From: JAEZDR01 sp039811185 | GTDB taxonomy: Bacteria > Bacteroidota > Bacteroidia > Chitinophagales > Chitinophagaceae | Length of the DNA stretch: 64,000 bases | Direction: 5' to 3' | Assembly (NCBI GenBank): GCA_039811185.1 | Contig: JBDHYF010000002.1 | Coordinates: 1-64,000 of the forward strand | Part shown: positions 23,016 through 32,527 of the stretch, in pieces | Position numbering within the stretch: position 1 is the first letter of the stretch | How the letters are laid out: every line of letters starts with the position of its first letter | Notes under the pieces: model-generated | Database searches by the model: none | Told to the model about the DNA's origin: nothing | Seen by the model: the letters and a program-made list of their open reading frames with translations, nothing else | Translations under genes and position numbers: made by a program

Positions 23016-25573
23016 TCCTTAAAAGATATTGTAAACGTAGTACCCTTGTTTTCCTCGCTTTCAATTTCAATTTTTCCGCCCATTGCCCTGATTTGCGAGT
23101 TGATAAGATAGAGACCAAGTCCCTTACTGTCGGGATGATTGTGAAACTTCTGATACAGTCCGAATACCTTATTGCCATGCCGGCTTAAGTTTATTCCCAG
23201 TCCGTTATCCATAAAGTACAACACCACGTAACCATCGCGCTTTTCGGTTTTTAAATGAATCATCAACTGCCGCTGAGGGCTGCGGTACTTTATGGAATTG
23301 GTGAGGAGGTTTAATAAGATGCTCTCCAAATAAGTTTTCTTAAAAACAATGGTATCGGCATCCCCCAGATCCACCACAATTTTTGCGTTGCTCTCCACAA
23401 TAATATTTTCAACCGAGGTAACCACTTCCTGCCAGGTCTGACTGAGAGAAATGCTTTCTTTCTCTATGTTAACGTTGTTTTTAATGAGCAACACATCCAT
23501 TAAATCGGTAACCGTATCGTTCAGCAAATTGGTTGACTCGCGTACTTTTTCAAGCAGCAGCCGCGTAAAATCGTCTTCCACTTTTTCGGTTTCAATAATG
23601 TTGGTGATACCGAGTAAATTGGCAATAGGCGACCGTAAATTGTGAGAGGTGATGTAGGAAAATTGCTTCAAGTCCTTAACGGTAGAATTCAACTCCTGAA
23701 TAAGAATCTCTTTCTCTTTTTCAATTCTTTTTTTATTGGTGATATTCTCTCCCACACACAGGTATCCATTGTTTCTGTTACTTGCATCGCGCATTATGGA
23801 AAACCTAACCGAAATCCAGATGGGTTGCAGGCCTTCCACTTCCATTTGCACATCTGCAAATTCATCATCCTTTAACTGATCAAAAACTTCTTTTAATGCA
23901 GCATGGTATTTAAATGGGAAAAGATCGAATATTTTATTTCCCGACCTCACCCCGTCGATGGAAGAAAAAAACTGATGGCTCTGTTTATTTTGATAAGTTA
24001 CTGTAAAGTGGTTATCGGTAACAAGGATGAAGTTGGTAACGTTCTGAAGAATGTTCGACTGAAAATGAATTTGTGTAAGCTGGTTAAACTGATCGGTGGT
24101 GTTTTGTATTGCCAGCAAAAGATAATCTTCACTGCCGCCTTTTTTCAGCACAACCGCACTTACCAGATAGTGCAAGTGGCGAAACGTAAATTCAAAAACC
24201 AAACTCCTTTTTTCAAAAACAGAAAGCAGGGTTGCATAAATGGTTTCGCGTGTTTCGCCATGAAAAAAATCCGGATATATTTTTCCGATATAATCTTCCG
24301 GCTGGCGCTTCAATTTGCTGAGTTCGCTGCCGGCAATGTATTCCACACGCAAATCTCTGTCTAAAATCAAGATGGCTCCGTTCGGAAAATTTTCGCTAAT
24401 CGTGGCAAACAGGCTTTTACTTTCTTCCAGCGCTTGTTTTGCTTTGCTTTTCTCTGTGATGTCGAGCGCAATTACAATACGGCAGACTACATTGTTTAAA
24501 ACAATCCTTGATGAAATAATTTCTACATCTATGAGGGTTCCGTCTTTTTTTAAATGCACCCAATCGCCGGCAAAGAGAAGGGGTTTGTCTTGCCCGAGTT
24601 GCGGCTTAAATGAATGAAATTTTTGGTGTTCACTTTTAGGTCGAAGGTCCAGGGCACTGAGCTTTAAAAACTCTTTTTTTGTGTAGCCATATTGTTGTAG
24701 GGCAGACGTGTTCACCATCACCATTTGAAAGGTATCGGTTGCAAATGCAAACATTGGCAGCGGGCTGCTTTCAAACAAAAACCGGTAGTGTTCTTCCGAC
24801 TCCGCAAGCGCTTTCACATAACGCGTTTTCTCTGTAACATCGCGCGAATTGATGACGATTCCTTTAACCGATGGATCATGAAATTTATTGATGGCAATCG
24901 TTTCCAGATAAATCCATTTTCCCTCCGCAGTTTGAAACCGGTAAGGGGCTAATTTGATGCGGCTGTTTGGTTTTTGAAGTTGTTCCATCTGAGCCAGCAC
25001 CTCGGGCAAATCTTCCGGATGTATAAAGTCGATTGCTCGCCTGCCGGTTAAAAATCCGGGCTTATACCCAAGATTGTTATTGTTATTCGGCGCAATATAC
25101 AGCATCGAAAGGTCTTTGCCGAGAATGGCAAAAAAGTCAAAACCCGATTCTATCAGTGTGGTGTATCGTCTTTCATTTAATAAGAGCTTGGTCTGAAATT
25201 TTATCGTGTCGGAAATATTTCTTCCTATACAGATAAACACTTCGTCCTCTTCATTCCATCGTATATTCCATAAGAAAGAAACAATCTGCCCATTTTTATG
25301 CAGCAGGTTGAAGTTTTCCTTTTGATGGGTTGTTTTCATTGCAAAGTTTGCAGCCATTTCCCTCGCCGCAACGCCGTCGCCATCCTCTATAAAATCTTTA
25401 TAGCTCTTTCCGATCATCTCTTCAGGGCGGTATCCGATCAGGTGTTTTGCCGCGGCACTCACGTATAGATAATTTCCATCGGCATCTGTAATCACAATCA
25501 GGTCTGATGAAGCATCAAGAACGGAAGAAAATTTCTCAATCGGGTATTGGCGCAGGATATCTTTCAACATCAT
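23012..25573 (-). CDS. multi-PAS sensor histidine kinase
   Basis: The 853 residues have no obvious signal or membrane segment. At least five PAS-type modules are strung together (for example SSDLIVITDADGNYLYVS, YKPGFLTGRRAIDFIHPED, YRFLFESSPLPMF and ILILDRDLRVEYIAG), with PAC segments such as GIVINSRDVTEKTR. The kinase core has H-box SYITSHNLRSPIANLLG, N-box LLNLLTNSIKYR, G1 FMDNGLGI and G2 KGLGLYLI. It is cytoplasmic by these criteria. It is probably linked to the convergent receivers at 21842-23015. Confidence 0.9.
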   Translation of the reverse strand: MMLKDILRQYPIEKFSSVLDASSDLIVITDADGNYLYVSAAAKHLIGYRPEEMIGKSYKDFIEDGDGVAAREMAANFAMKTTHQKENFNLLHKNGQIVSFLWNIRWNEEDEVFICIGRNISDTIKFQTKLLLNERRYTTLIESGFDFFAILGKDLSMLYIAPNNNNNLGYKPGFLTGRRAIDFIHPEDLPEVLAQMEQLQKPNSRIKLAPYRFQTAEGKWIYLETIAINKFHDPSVKGIVINSRDVTEKTRYVKALAESEEHYRFLFESSPLPMFAFATDTFQMVMVNTSALQQYGYTKKEFLKLSALDLRPKSEHQKFHSFKPQLGQDKPLLFAGDWVHLKKDGTLIDVEIISSRIVLNNVVCRIVIALDITEKSKAKQALEESKSLFATISENFPNGAILILDRDLRVEYIAGSELSKLKRQPEDYIGKIYPDFFHGETRETIYATLLSVFEKRSLVFEFTFRHLHYLVSAVVLKKGGSEDYLLLAIQNTTDQFNQLTQIHFQSNILQNVTNFILVTDNHFTVTYQNKQSHQFFSSIDGVRSGNKIFDLFPFKYHAALKEVFDQLKDDEFADVQMEVEGLQPIWISVRFSIMRDASNRNNGYLCVGENITNKKRIEKEKEILIQELNSTVKDLKQFSYITSHNLRSPIANLLGITNIIETEKVEDDFTRLLLEKVRESTNLLNDTVTDLMDVLLIKNNVNIEKESISLSQTWQEVVTSVENIIVESNAKIVVDLGDADTIVFKKTYLESILLNLLTNSIKYRSPQRQLMIHLKTEKRDGYVVLYFMDNGLGINLSRHGNKVFGLYQKFHNHPDSKGLGLYLINSQIRAMGGKIEIESEENKGTTFTISFKD

Positions 25574-25650
25574 TCATTTAATGGAGCGTTGGTAAATATA
25601 CTTCAATACAAAATAATTATATTGGAATGTATAAGATAAAAAGTTTTTGA

Positions 25651-26718
25651 ATGAATGATGTTTTTTCTGCCTTAAAAATAGGTTCCGTTAGTTTAAAAAA
25701 CCGTTTGGTTGTTTCGCCGATGTGTATGTACAGCGCCCAAAATGGCTATGCCAACAATTGGCATTTAGTGCATTTAGGAAGCCGCGCGGTGGGTGGTGCA
25801 GCGCTGGTAATGGCAGAGGCAACGGCTGTAAGTGCCGACGGCCGTATTACGCCGCACGATTTAGGTTTGTATGAAGATGGGCATGTTGACTTCCTTAAAA
25901 TCATTACCGAATTTATAAAGCAGCAGGGTGCTGTTGCCGGAATTCAACTTGCGCACGCAGGCCGCAAAGCCAGCCACAACAGGCCTTGGGAAGGAAACCA
26001 TTTTTTACAACCTGAGGAAGGCGGCTGGCAAACCGTAGCGCCTTCTGCCCTTCCATACAAACAAAACGAACCGGCCCCGGCAGCACTAACACCGAATGAA
26101 ATTGACGCGCTGATACAGCAGTTTAAACTTGCGGCGCAGCGCGCCTTAGAAGCCGGATTTGAAGTGATAGAAATCCATGCAGCGCATGGCTATTTGATTA
26201 ACCAGTTTTTGTGCAGCAGCAGTAATCTGCGAACCGATCAATACGGAGGAAGCTTCGAAAATCGCATCCGGCTTCTTCAGGAAATTGTTGTTGCGGTTCG
26301 GCAGGTTTGGCTGCCGCCAAAGCCGCTTTTCGTGCGGATTTCGGTTACCGAGTGGATAGAAAATGGATGGTCGCTAAACGATTCCATTGCACTTGTAAAC
26401 GAATTGAAAAACATTGGCGTTGATTTAATCGATTGTTCCAGCGGAGGAAATTCACCTCATCAAAAAATTCCGGTGGCGCCATTGTATCAACTGGAATTTG
26501 CGTCGGAAATCCGTCGGCGATGTGGCATTTTAACCGGAGCCGTTGGGCTGATCACAACGCCGGAGCAAGCTGCGGAAATTATTGCGGAAGGAAGTGCTGA
26601 TTTGGTGTTTATGGGAAGAGAGTTTTTGCGCAACCCCTATTTTCCGTTGCATGCGGCGCACGAATTGTCGGCTGGTGTAAGCTGGCCGGTTCAGTACGAA
26701 AGGGCGCAAAAAAAATAA
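25651..26718 (+). CDS. NADH:flavin oxidoreductase, old yellow enzyme family (YqjM-like)
   Basis: The protein has 355 residues. This FMN enzyme reduces activated C=C bonds. LKNRLVVSPMCMYSAQNGYANNWHLVHLGSRA at the N-terminus carries the Cys that tunes FMN in the thermophilic-like/YqjM class. QLAHAGRK, the substrate His pair in EIHAAHGYLINQFL, SNLRTDQYGGSFENR and LVFMGREFLRNPYF follow. It diverges from the PAS kinase and converges with icd. The physiological substrate is unknown. Confidence 0.92.
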   Translation: MNDVFSALKIGSVSLKNRLVVSPMCMYSAQNGYANNWHLVHLGSRAVGGAALVMAEATAVSADGRITPHDLGLYEDGHVDFLKIITEFIKQQGAVAGIQLAHAGRKASHNRPWEGNHFLQPEEGGWQTVAPSALPYKQNEPAPAALTPNEIDALIQQFKLAAQRALEAGFEVIEIHAAHGYLINQFLCSSSNLRTDQYGGSFENRIRLLQEIVVAVRQVWLPPKPLFVRISVTEWIENGWSLNDSIALVNELKNIGVDLIDCSSGGNSPHQKIPVAPLYQLEFASEIRRRCGILTGAVGLITTPEQAAEIIAEGSADLVFMGREFLRNPYFPLHAAHELSAGVSWPVQYERAQKK

Positions 26719-26747
26719 GCGGCTGTTTCGGCGCCGCTCATTTCCAT

Positions 26748-28208
26748 TTATTGTCCTTGTGCCAGGCTGTAGGCGCGTTTGCCGTGCCACATGTTTAGCA
26801 CTTCTGTTGATGTGATTTTGAAATCTGCAGTCAGGCGTTTGTACAATTCAAGAATATCGGTTTGTGTGATTTCAATTTCTCCAACGCTCTCAAACCTGCA
26901 ACAGTACTGGTTTACAAGGTTGGTATATACCGATCCTTTTGGCCAAACTTGCGTTCCGCGGTTGCTGATGGTAACGAGCTTAAAAATGTCTTTTGCGTGC
27001 ACGAGGCATTTCTCTGCCACTTCATTAGGTTCTGCAATTGAAGTAAGGAAAATATCTACACCTACCATTTTTTCTTCTTCCATTTCCTTGCTTTGAAGCA
27101 TCGGATTTTTGGTAAGCTTAAACACGGTGGGTGTAGCCGGCATATCGTCCAACAAAGGTCTTGGGTTGTGCGCGGGTTGTTTACCAAGATTGTCAATAAT
27201 CACCCGGGCAAAATCGGTTGTGTTTAAAGCCGTTTTCGATTTGTCGCCAAAGTCGCCGGTCCTTACGCCGCTCTCCAAAGTAAACAGGAGTGCATTTTCG
27301 ATAACTGCCGCCTTATGCATAAATCCAAGGTGGCGTAGCATGGCAATGCCGCTCAACAGCAGCGCTGTTGGGTTCGCAATGTTTTTTCCGGCAATATCAG
27401 GCGCTGTTCCGTGCACCGCTTCAAAAATGGAAATATGGTCGCCGATGTTTGCGGAAGGAGCAAAGCCCAGGCCGCCAACAAGTCCGGCACACAGGTCGCT
27501 TACAATATCGCCCTGGAGATTGGTCAGTACAACCACATCAAAATTTTCGGGTTGCACAACCAGTTTCATACAAAGATCATCTACAATAATATCGTCGGCT
27601 TTCAGCTCCGGATACTCCTTCGCCACTTCATAAAAACATTCAAGAAAAAGCCCGTCGGTAATCTTCATAATGTTTGCCTTATGGCCGCAGGTAATTCGCT
27701 TTGTTCCTTTTTTTCTCGCCATCTCAAAAGCATACTTAATCACCTGCATACTTCCGGGACGCGTAATCAACCGGCGATTTAATGCCACATCGTGCGTAAG
27801 CATGTGTTCTACACCGCCGTAAGTATCTTCAATGTTTTCCCGTACAATAGTTATATCGATTGGGATACCTGCTTTGCTGAAAACGGTGTCAACACCATGA
27901 AGGGTTTGAAACACGCGTTTGTTGGCGTAAGTGTTCCATGTTTTCCGGGCGGTAACATTCACGCTTTTTACGCCTTTGCCTTTTGGTGTTTCCATTGGCC
28001 CTTTAAACAAAATGCCGAGGTCTTCAATGGTTTGCTGCGCTTCGGTGGTCATTCCGTTGCTGTAACCTTTATCGAACACCCATTTTCCCATTTCTACAAC
28101 TTCATATTCCAGCGCCACATTTGCGGCTGAAAATATTTCAATAACGGCATCCATTATTTCCGGACCAATTCCGTCGCCTTTTGCAACAGCAATGCGGGTT
28201 TTGTTCAT
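26748..28208 (-). CDS. icd: isocitrate dehydrogenase (C-terminally extended type)
   Basis: The protein has 486 residues. It decarboxylates isocitrate to 2-oxoglutarate in the TCA cycle. VAKGDGIGPEIMDAV, the substrate loop VRENIEDTYGGVEH, catalytic KANIMKITDGLFLE, VVLTNLQGDIVSDLCAGLVGG and FEAVHGTAPDIAGKNIANP are all present. A ~140-residue C-terminal extension (LDDMPATPTVFKLTKNPML to AYSLAQGQ) is present, as in the Thermus-like and Bacteroidota enzymes, and lengthens it beyond the ~340-residue core. Cofactor (NADP versus NAD) was not decided. A good -7 element lies upstream. Confidence 0.92.
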   Translation of the reverse strand: MNKTRIAVAKGDGIGPEIMDAVIEIFSAANVALEYEVVEMGKWVFDKGYSNGMTTEAQQTIEDLGILFKGPMETPKGKGVKSVNVTARKTWNTYANKRVFQTLHGVDTVFSKAGIPIDITIVRENIEDTYGGVEHMLTHDVALNRRLITRPGSMQVIKYAFEMARKKGTKRITCGHKANIMKITDGLFLECFYEVAKEYPELKADDIIVDDLCMKLVVQPENFDVVVLTNLQGDIVSDLCAGLVGGLGFAPSANIGDHISIFEAVHGTAPDIAGKNIANPTALLLSGIAMLRHLGFMHKAAVIENALLFTLESGVRTGDFGDKSKTALNTTDFARVIIDNLGKQPAHNPRPLLDDMPATPTVFKLTKNPMLQSKEMEEEKMVGVDIFLTSIAEPNEVAEKCLVHAKDIFKLVTISNRGTQVWPKGSVYTNLVNQYCCRFESVGEIEITQTDILELYKRLTADFKITSTEVLNMWHGKRAYSLAQGQ

Positions 28209-28234
28209 AATAAATTATTATTTTCTTTGGCCCG

Positions 28235-28242
28235 CAAAGGTA
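28235..28242 (-). promoter_or_regulatory. candidate Bacteroidota -7 element for icd
   Basis: On the minus strand the sequence is TACCTTTG, a perfect match to the Bacteroidota TAnnTTTG -7 consensus, about 26 bases before the icd start. A clear -33 TTTG is not seen at the right spacing. Confidence 0.45.
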
Positions 28243-28387
28243 AGCCGAAGGGTACAGAGTTAAGAACGAATCACTGCAAGAATTGTTAATCATGTAATTA
28301 CCCTTAGCTTTATTCTTTGGTATCGTAATTGAAACGTCGGGTATACAAGCCCGCAAACCAATGATGTGAAAACCAAAAAGTTGATTT

Positions 28388-28780
28388 ATGAAAATGGTAT
28401 CAAAAATTTCGGAAGGTGTTGAAATAAGTGTTGAAACATTTTACCAGTCGGATTACAGCAATCCGGTGAACAACGAGTTCATGTTTGCTTACCGCATAAC
28501 CATAGAAAATCACAATAATTTTCCGCTTCAGCTTTTAAAACGCCACTGGTTTATTTTCGACAGCAATGGCGAACAGCGTGAAGTAGAAGGCGATGGCGTG
28601 GTAGGCGTTCAACCCATACTAAATCCCGGCGAACAATTTCAATACGTCAGCGGGTGCAATCTGCGCACCGAGTTAGGAAAAATGCACGGGGTGTACATGA
28701 TGGAAAATGTGGCGGATAAAAGCCTGTTCGAAGTAAAAATTCCACCTTTTGAAATGATTGTTCCGCAAAAGCTGAACTAA
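28388..28780 (+). CDS. apaG: ApaG-domain protein
   Basis: The protein has 130 residues, a single fibronectin-like ApaG domain. GVEISVETFYQSDYSNPVNNEFMFAYRITIENHN, LLKRHWFIFDSNGEQREVEGDGVVGVQPILNPGEQFQYVSGCNL and a closing IPPFEMIVP match the family over its whole length. ApaG is linked genetically to Co/Mg resistance and Ap4A metabolism in enterobacteria, but its molecular role remains unsettled. It is monocistronic here, diverging from icd and converging on gldB. Confidence 0.92.
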   Translation: MKMVSKISEGVEISVETFYQSDYSNPVNNEFMFAYRITIENHNNFPLQLLKRHWFIFDSNGEQREVEGDGVVGVQPILNPGEQFQYVSGCNLRTELGKMHGVYMMENVADKSLFEVKIPPFEMIVPQKLN

Positions 28781-28789
28781 CGTCGAGCG

Positions 28790-29806
28790 TCAGTCCGGCT
28801 TGTATTTGGCCTTTTGAAAAATGGTTTGAGCCGGCGTTTCCAGCATAGCCTGCAAAGTGACGTTTTTCTGCTCCTTCATAAACTTTTTTACAATCTGCCA
28901 TCCGGTAAACATTCCAATATTTCCCGGTGACTCCGGACCGAATACGGCCGTGTTAGGCGCATCGTTTATATAGTCCCGAATTTGAAGCTGGTCTTTTACA
29001 TACAAAAGATCATTCTGCACAAAAAAGCTCCATATCACTCCTTCGTTTTTATAAGCAGCAGTCAGTTGTTGCGCAGTATATCCGGTTTTTAAGCTGTCGG
29101 GTGTGTCAGGCATTAAACGGTCGAGCAGATACAATCGTTTTCCCTGCTCAATCATCATTTCCACCAAAGGCTGGTTGGACGGCTGATAAGGATATATGTC
29201 ATCCACCACATTCTTTATGCAGTTCACCGAAATGTAGGGCGGCTCAAATCTCCTACTGATATACTGAGGATATACTTCCCGAAGAAAGTCTTCTTTGTAC
29301 ATCGGATAATCCGCGCCAAGATAGAGCTGCAATCCCACCGCAAGACCTCGGTTCGTTATTATATTGCCATAACCTTCCAACGGACCTACGAATGTGATTA
29401 CCGATTCGGGAAGTTGATAATTCGGAAAATAATATCGGGTAAGCTTTAAGGAGTATTCAATTTCTTTTTTATAAGGATTGAATGACGGAATCTGCTTTTG
29501 AGAGGCAATATATACCGCCGCATAATCCTTCAAAAAGCGCTTTACCGTGCTTAGAACACTGTCTTTTTCAGGAGGCGATTGCAGAATATGAAAAAGGTAG
29601 TCATTTAAAAAATCGCCATAGGTTTGCTGGAGGCGCGATAAGGATGCGTCCAGGTCTAACGTATCCATAGTAAAGAAGTCTTTTTCAAAACGCTCTACCT
29701 GAACAGTTGCGTTTATTTTGCTTACATCGGGTGCTTCATTTTTTTGTCCGCAGGAAACGATGAATGTCGAAATAAAGACGATAGAAAGTTTAATGATTGT
29801 TTGCAT
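28790..29806 (-). CDS. gldB: gliding motility lipoprotein GldB-like
   Basis: About 338 residues from ATG 29806 (MQTIIKLSIVFISTFIVSCGQK), giving a lipoprotein signal with lipid Cys; a longer open frame upstream is not needed. VERFEKDFFTMDTLDLDASLSRLQQTYGDFLNDYL, FVGPLEGYGNIITNRGLAVGLQLYLGADYP, YQPSNQPLVEMMIEQGKRLYLLDRLMPDTPDS and FTGWQIVKKFM are characteristic of the GldB family required for gliding in Flavobacterium. gldC is not next to it in this window. It diverges from nadE. Confidence 0.85.
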   Translation of the reverse strand: MQTIIKLSIVFISTFIVSCGQKNEAPDVSKINATVQVERFEKDFFTMDTLDLDASLSRLQQTYGDFLNDYLFHILQSPPEKDSVLSTVKRFLKDYAAVYIASQKQIPSFNPYKKEIEYSLKLTRYYFPNYQLPESVITFVGPLEGYGNIITNRGLAVGLQLYLGADYPMYKEDFLREVYPQYISRRFEPPYISVNCIKNVVDDIYPYQPSNQPLVEMMIEQGKRLYLLDRLMPDTPDSLKTGYTAQQLTAAYKNEGVIWSFFVQNDLLYVKDQLQIRDYINDAPNTAVFGPESPGNIGMFTGWQIVKKFMKEQKNVTLQAMLETPAQTIFQKAKYKPD

Positions 29807-29903
29807 CCGTGTAAAAAACGGAAATTTAGCATAAGCCTTGCGTGAATAAAAAATTAAATAAGAGTTTTGAAATAAGTTAACCACAGCATAAAACGCAAAA
29901 GAT

Positions 29904-31601
29904 ATGAGAGTGATGTTTGCTCAGCAAAACTACCGCATTGGTGATTTCAGATATAATACGGATAAAATTATTGAAGCCATTCAATTGGCGCGCTCCGAAA
30001 AAGCGGATCTTGTACTGTTCAGCGAGCTGTGCGTGTGCGGATATTTTCCGGATGATTTTCTCGAATTTGAAAACTTTATCGCCGAATGCGAACAGGCCGT
30101 GGGCGAAATTATGCAGCACACAACAGATGTTGCCGTTGTAATTGGTGCACCAAGTCGAAATCCCGCTCCTTCAGGAAAGCGCTTGTTCAACAGCGCCTAT
30201 TTTCTGCACGAGAAACAAGTGGTTGCTAAAATTGATAAATGCCTTTTGCCGAATTATGATGTGTTTGATGAGTACAGATATTTTGAGCCGGGAAAAGGAT
30301 TAACCATTGTAAACTGGCGCAACACCAAGATTGCCGTTACCATTTGTGAGGATATTTGGAACGAAGGTCAACGCCCGCTTTATATAAGCAATCCGCTCGA
30401 AGAACTTTCGCATCAGGATGCCGACCTTATCGTTAATATCAGCGCATCGCCCTTCGATTATCTGCAGGCCGCAGAAAGAAACGAGGTGATAAAAAATACC
30501 ATCGAAAAATACAAGCTACCACTGCTGTATTGCAATACCACCGGCTGTCAGGGCGAACTTATTTTCGACGGCGGATCAATGGCATTCAACAAGCATGGTG
30601 AACTGATGCAGTGCCTTCCGTTTTTTGAAGAGGCAAACAGAATGGTGGAGTTGGATACCCGCCTCAATCCCATCGGCAAACAAGTGGACGACGGTTTGCC
30701 GGCAGCCGCAAACCCGCAGCCCGCCTCCGTTACAAGCCTCGATGCTTCGCACAACATGGCCCTCATTCATGAGGCATTATTGCATGGCATTGGCGATTAC
30801 TTTTTAAAGCAAAACTTTACCAAAGCAATTGTCGCCTCATCGGGCGGCCTCGATTCGGCTGTTACCATTGCGCTTGCCTGCGAAGCGCTCGGTTCGCAAA
30901 ATGTTACGGCGGTGCTGATGCCTTCGCCCTTTTCCAGCAGCCACAGTGTGGACGATGCGGTGGCCCTCAGCACCCGTCTCAACAATCCTTATCATCTGTT
31001 AAAGATTGGCGATATCTACGAAAGCTTTCTTGCCACCCTGCAACCACTGTTTAAAGATCTTCCATTCAGTGTAGCGGAAGAAAACCTGCAAAGCCGCATC
31101 CGCGGTGCGCTTGTGATGGGTGTGGCAAATAAATTCGGCCATATTTTGCTCAACACTTCCAACAAGAGCGAACTGTCGGTTGGATATGGAACACTGTACG
31201 GCGACCTTGCCGGCGGCCTCGCAGTTCTCGGCGATTTGTACAAACTTCAGGTGTACGAATTGGCACGATACATTAACAGAAACGGTGAAATTATTCCTGC
31301 CAACATTTTAACCAAAGCACCCAGTGCCGAGCTGCGGCCCGATCAAAAAGATTCCGACAGCCTTCCGGATTATTCGGTGCTCGATCAGATTCTGTTTCAG
31401 TATATCGAACATCAGCAAGACGCAGATCAAATGAAAGCAATGGGCTTCGATGCGGCCGTTGTGGACCGCGTGCTAAAACTGGTAACGGCTAACGAATTTA
31501 AGCGCAAGCAATTTTGTCCCATCTTACGCGTTTCGCCAAAGGCATTCGGATATGGCAGAAAAATGCCATTGGTGGCAAAATATTTGAAACTGAAGGTGTA
31601 A
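29904..31601 (+). CDS. nadE: glutamine-dependent NAD+ synthetase
   Basis: The protein has 565 residues and amidates deamido-NAD to NAD using glutamine. The N-terminal nitrilase-type glutaminase domain (~1-260) has Glu in LVLFSELCVCGYFP, Lys in KIDKCLLPNYDVFDEYRYFEPG and nucleophile Cys in AVTICEDIWNEG. The C-terminal synthetase has the PP-loop SSGGLDSAVTIALACEALG and LLNTSNKSELSVGYGTLYGDLAGG. It is the first gene of an NAD-related run (small membrane protein, pnuC, NadR-type kinase). Confidence 0.95.
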   Translation: MRVMFAQQNYRIGDFRYNTDKIIEAIQLARSEKADLVLFSELCVCGYFPDDFLEFENFIAECEQAVGEIMQHTTDVAVVIGAPSRNPAPSGKRLFNSAYFLHEKQVVAKIDKCLLPNYDVFDEYRYFEPGKGLTIVNWRNTKIAVTICEDIWNEGQRPLYISNPLEELSHQDADLIVNISASPFDYLQAAERNEVIKNTIEKYKLPLLYCNTTGCQGELIFDGGSMAFNKHGELMQCLPFFEEANRMVELDTRLNPIGKQVDDGLPAAANPQPASVTSLDASHNMALIHEALLHGIGDYFLKQNFTKAIVASSGGLDSAVTIALACEALGSQNVTAVLMPSPFSSSHSVDDAVALSTRLNNPYHLLKIGDIYESFLATLQPLFKDLPFSVAEENLQSRIRGALVMGVANKFGHILLNTSNKSELSVGYGTLYGDLAGGLAVLGDLYKLQVYELARYINRNGEIIPANILTKAPSAELRPDQKDSDSLPDYSVLDQILFQYIEHQQDADQMKAMGFDAAVVDRVLKLVTANEFKRKQFCPILRVSPKAFGYGRKMPLVAKYLKLKV

Positions 31602-31619
31602 TCCACCAAAAGTTTCCGT

Positions 31620-31859
31620 ATGAAAAACTATAAGTTCGCCACCCTCTTTGTAACGGCCTATCTCGTTCTGTACGCAGTACTTACCGCTAACAACACACCT
31701 TACTCCGTGGTTACCGCCATGTTTGTATTGAGTCCGTTTTTGGTTATCTGGATGGCATTAACCGTCCTTAAATATGCGCGTTATTCGGGTAAAGAACTGA
31801 ACGACGAAGAGTGGGGTTATCAGGATAAAGAAAAAACTGAATTAAATGGCGATGATTAA
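31620..31859 (+). CDS. small two-helix membrane protein in the NAD cluster
   Basis: The protein has 79 residues. Two hydrophobic segments (FATLFVTAYLVLYAVL and VVTAMFVLSPFLVIWMALTVL) are followed by an acidic cytoplasmic-looking tail (LNDEEWGYQDKEKTELNGDD). It starts 18 bases after nadE and precedes pnuC by 32 bases, so it is probably co-transcribed. I do not recognise a family. A link to nicotinamide riboside transport is only suggested by position. Confidence 0.7.
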   Translation: MKNYKFATLFVTAYLVLYAVLTANNTPYSVVTAMFVLSPFLVIWMALTVLKYARYSGKELNDEEWGYQDKEKTELNGDD

Positions 31860-31891
31860 CCTACATTCTTAGCTGCTATCTTCACCGTTTT

Positions 31892-32527
31892 ATGGCGATA
31901 GAAGAAATATGGCGGCAGTTTTACAGCGGGTTGTTACAAACATCTTTCCTGGAGTTTGTGGCCGTTATAGCGGGAATTGTATCAGTGTGGTTTAGTAAGC
32001 AGGAAAATATTTTGGTGTATCCCATCGGCCTTATCAATACCATCGCATTTATTTACATCAGCATAGAAGGCCATCTGTATGGCGAGGCAAGCGTAAACCT
32101 TTATTATACCATCGTCAGTGTTTATGGATGGATTTTATGGAGCAAGAAAGATAACAAGCATCAATCAGCCACCGTTATCGAGCACTCGAACCGACGCCAG
32201 ATTATGGCACAACTGGTATTCTTTTCGGTCTGCTATGTTGTCATTTATGCAGCACTGAGGTATCTGAAAAAAGATTTTGCTCCCGGTGCCATTCCCTGGG
32301 CCGATGCGCTGGCAAGTGCTTCTGCCTATACCGGTATGTGGCTAATGGCCAGAAAAAAAGTGGAGAGTTGGTACTGGTGGATTATAACAAATATTTCCTC
32401 AATCCCGCTCTACTTTGCAAAAGGGTATGTATTTACAACGTTTCAGTATTTGGTGTTGCTGATACTGGCGGTTGCGGGCTTACTTTCATGGATTAAAAAA
32501 GCGGAGGCGAACAAATGGAAGCAATAA
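31892..32527 (+). CDS. pnuC: nicotinamide riboside transporter PnuC
   Basis: The protein has 211 residues and about seven membrane helices. Family marks are FLEFVAVIAGIVSVWFSKQENILVYPIGLINTIAFIYIS, YGEASVNLYYTIVSVYGWILW (Trp/Asn-rich substrate pathway) and ESWYWWIITNISSIPLYFAKGY. PnuC imports nicotinamide riboside, which is trapped by phosphorylation. The next gene, overlapping by 13 bases, encodes that type of kinase, which strongly supports the assignment. Confidence 0.93.
   Translation: MAIEEIWRQFYSGLLQTSFLEFVAVIAGIVSVWFSKQENILVYPIGLINTIAFIYISIEGHLYGEASVNLYYTIVSVYGWILWSKKDNKHQSATVIEHSNRRQIMAQLVFFSVCYVVIYAALRYLKKDFAPGAIPWADALASASAYTGMWLMARKKVESWYWWIITNISSIPLYFAKGYVFTTFQYLVLLILAVAGLLSWIKKAEANKWKQ

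Noticed and set aside
26718..26738. Hairpin between the old yellow enzyme and icd as a terminator
   Set aside because: Only a 6-bp stem with a large loop and a poor T tract; not convincing enough to list.
27109..27633. Open frame antisense to isocitrate dehydrogenase
   Set aside because: It mirrors codon bias of the opposite strand; no start context and no family signal.
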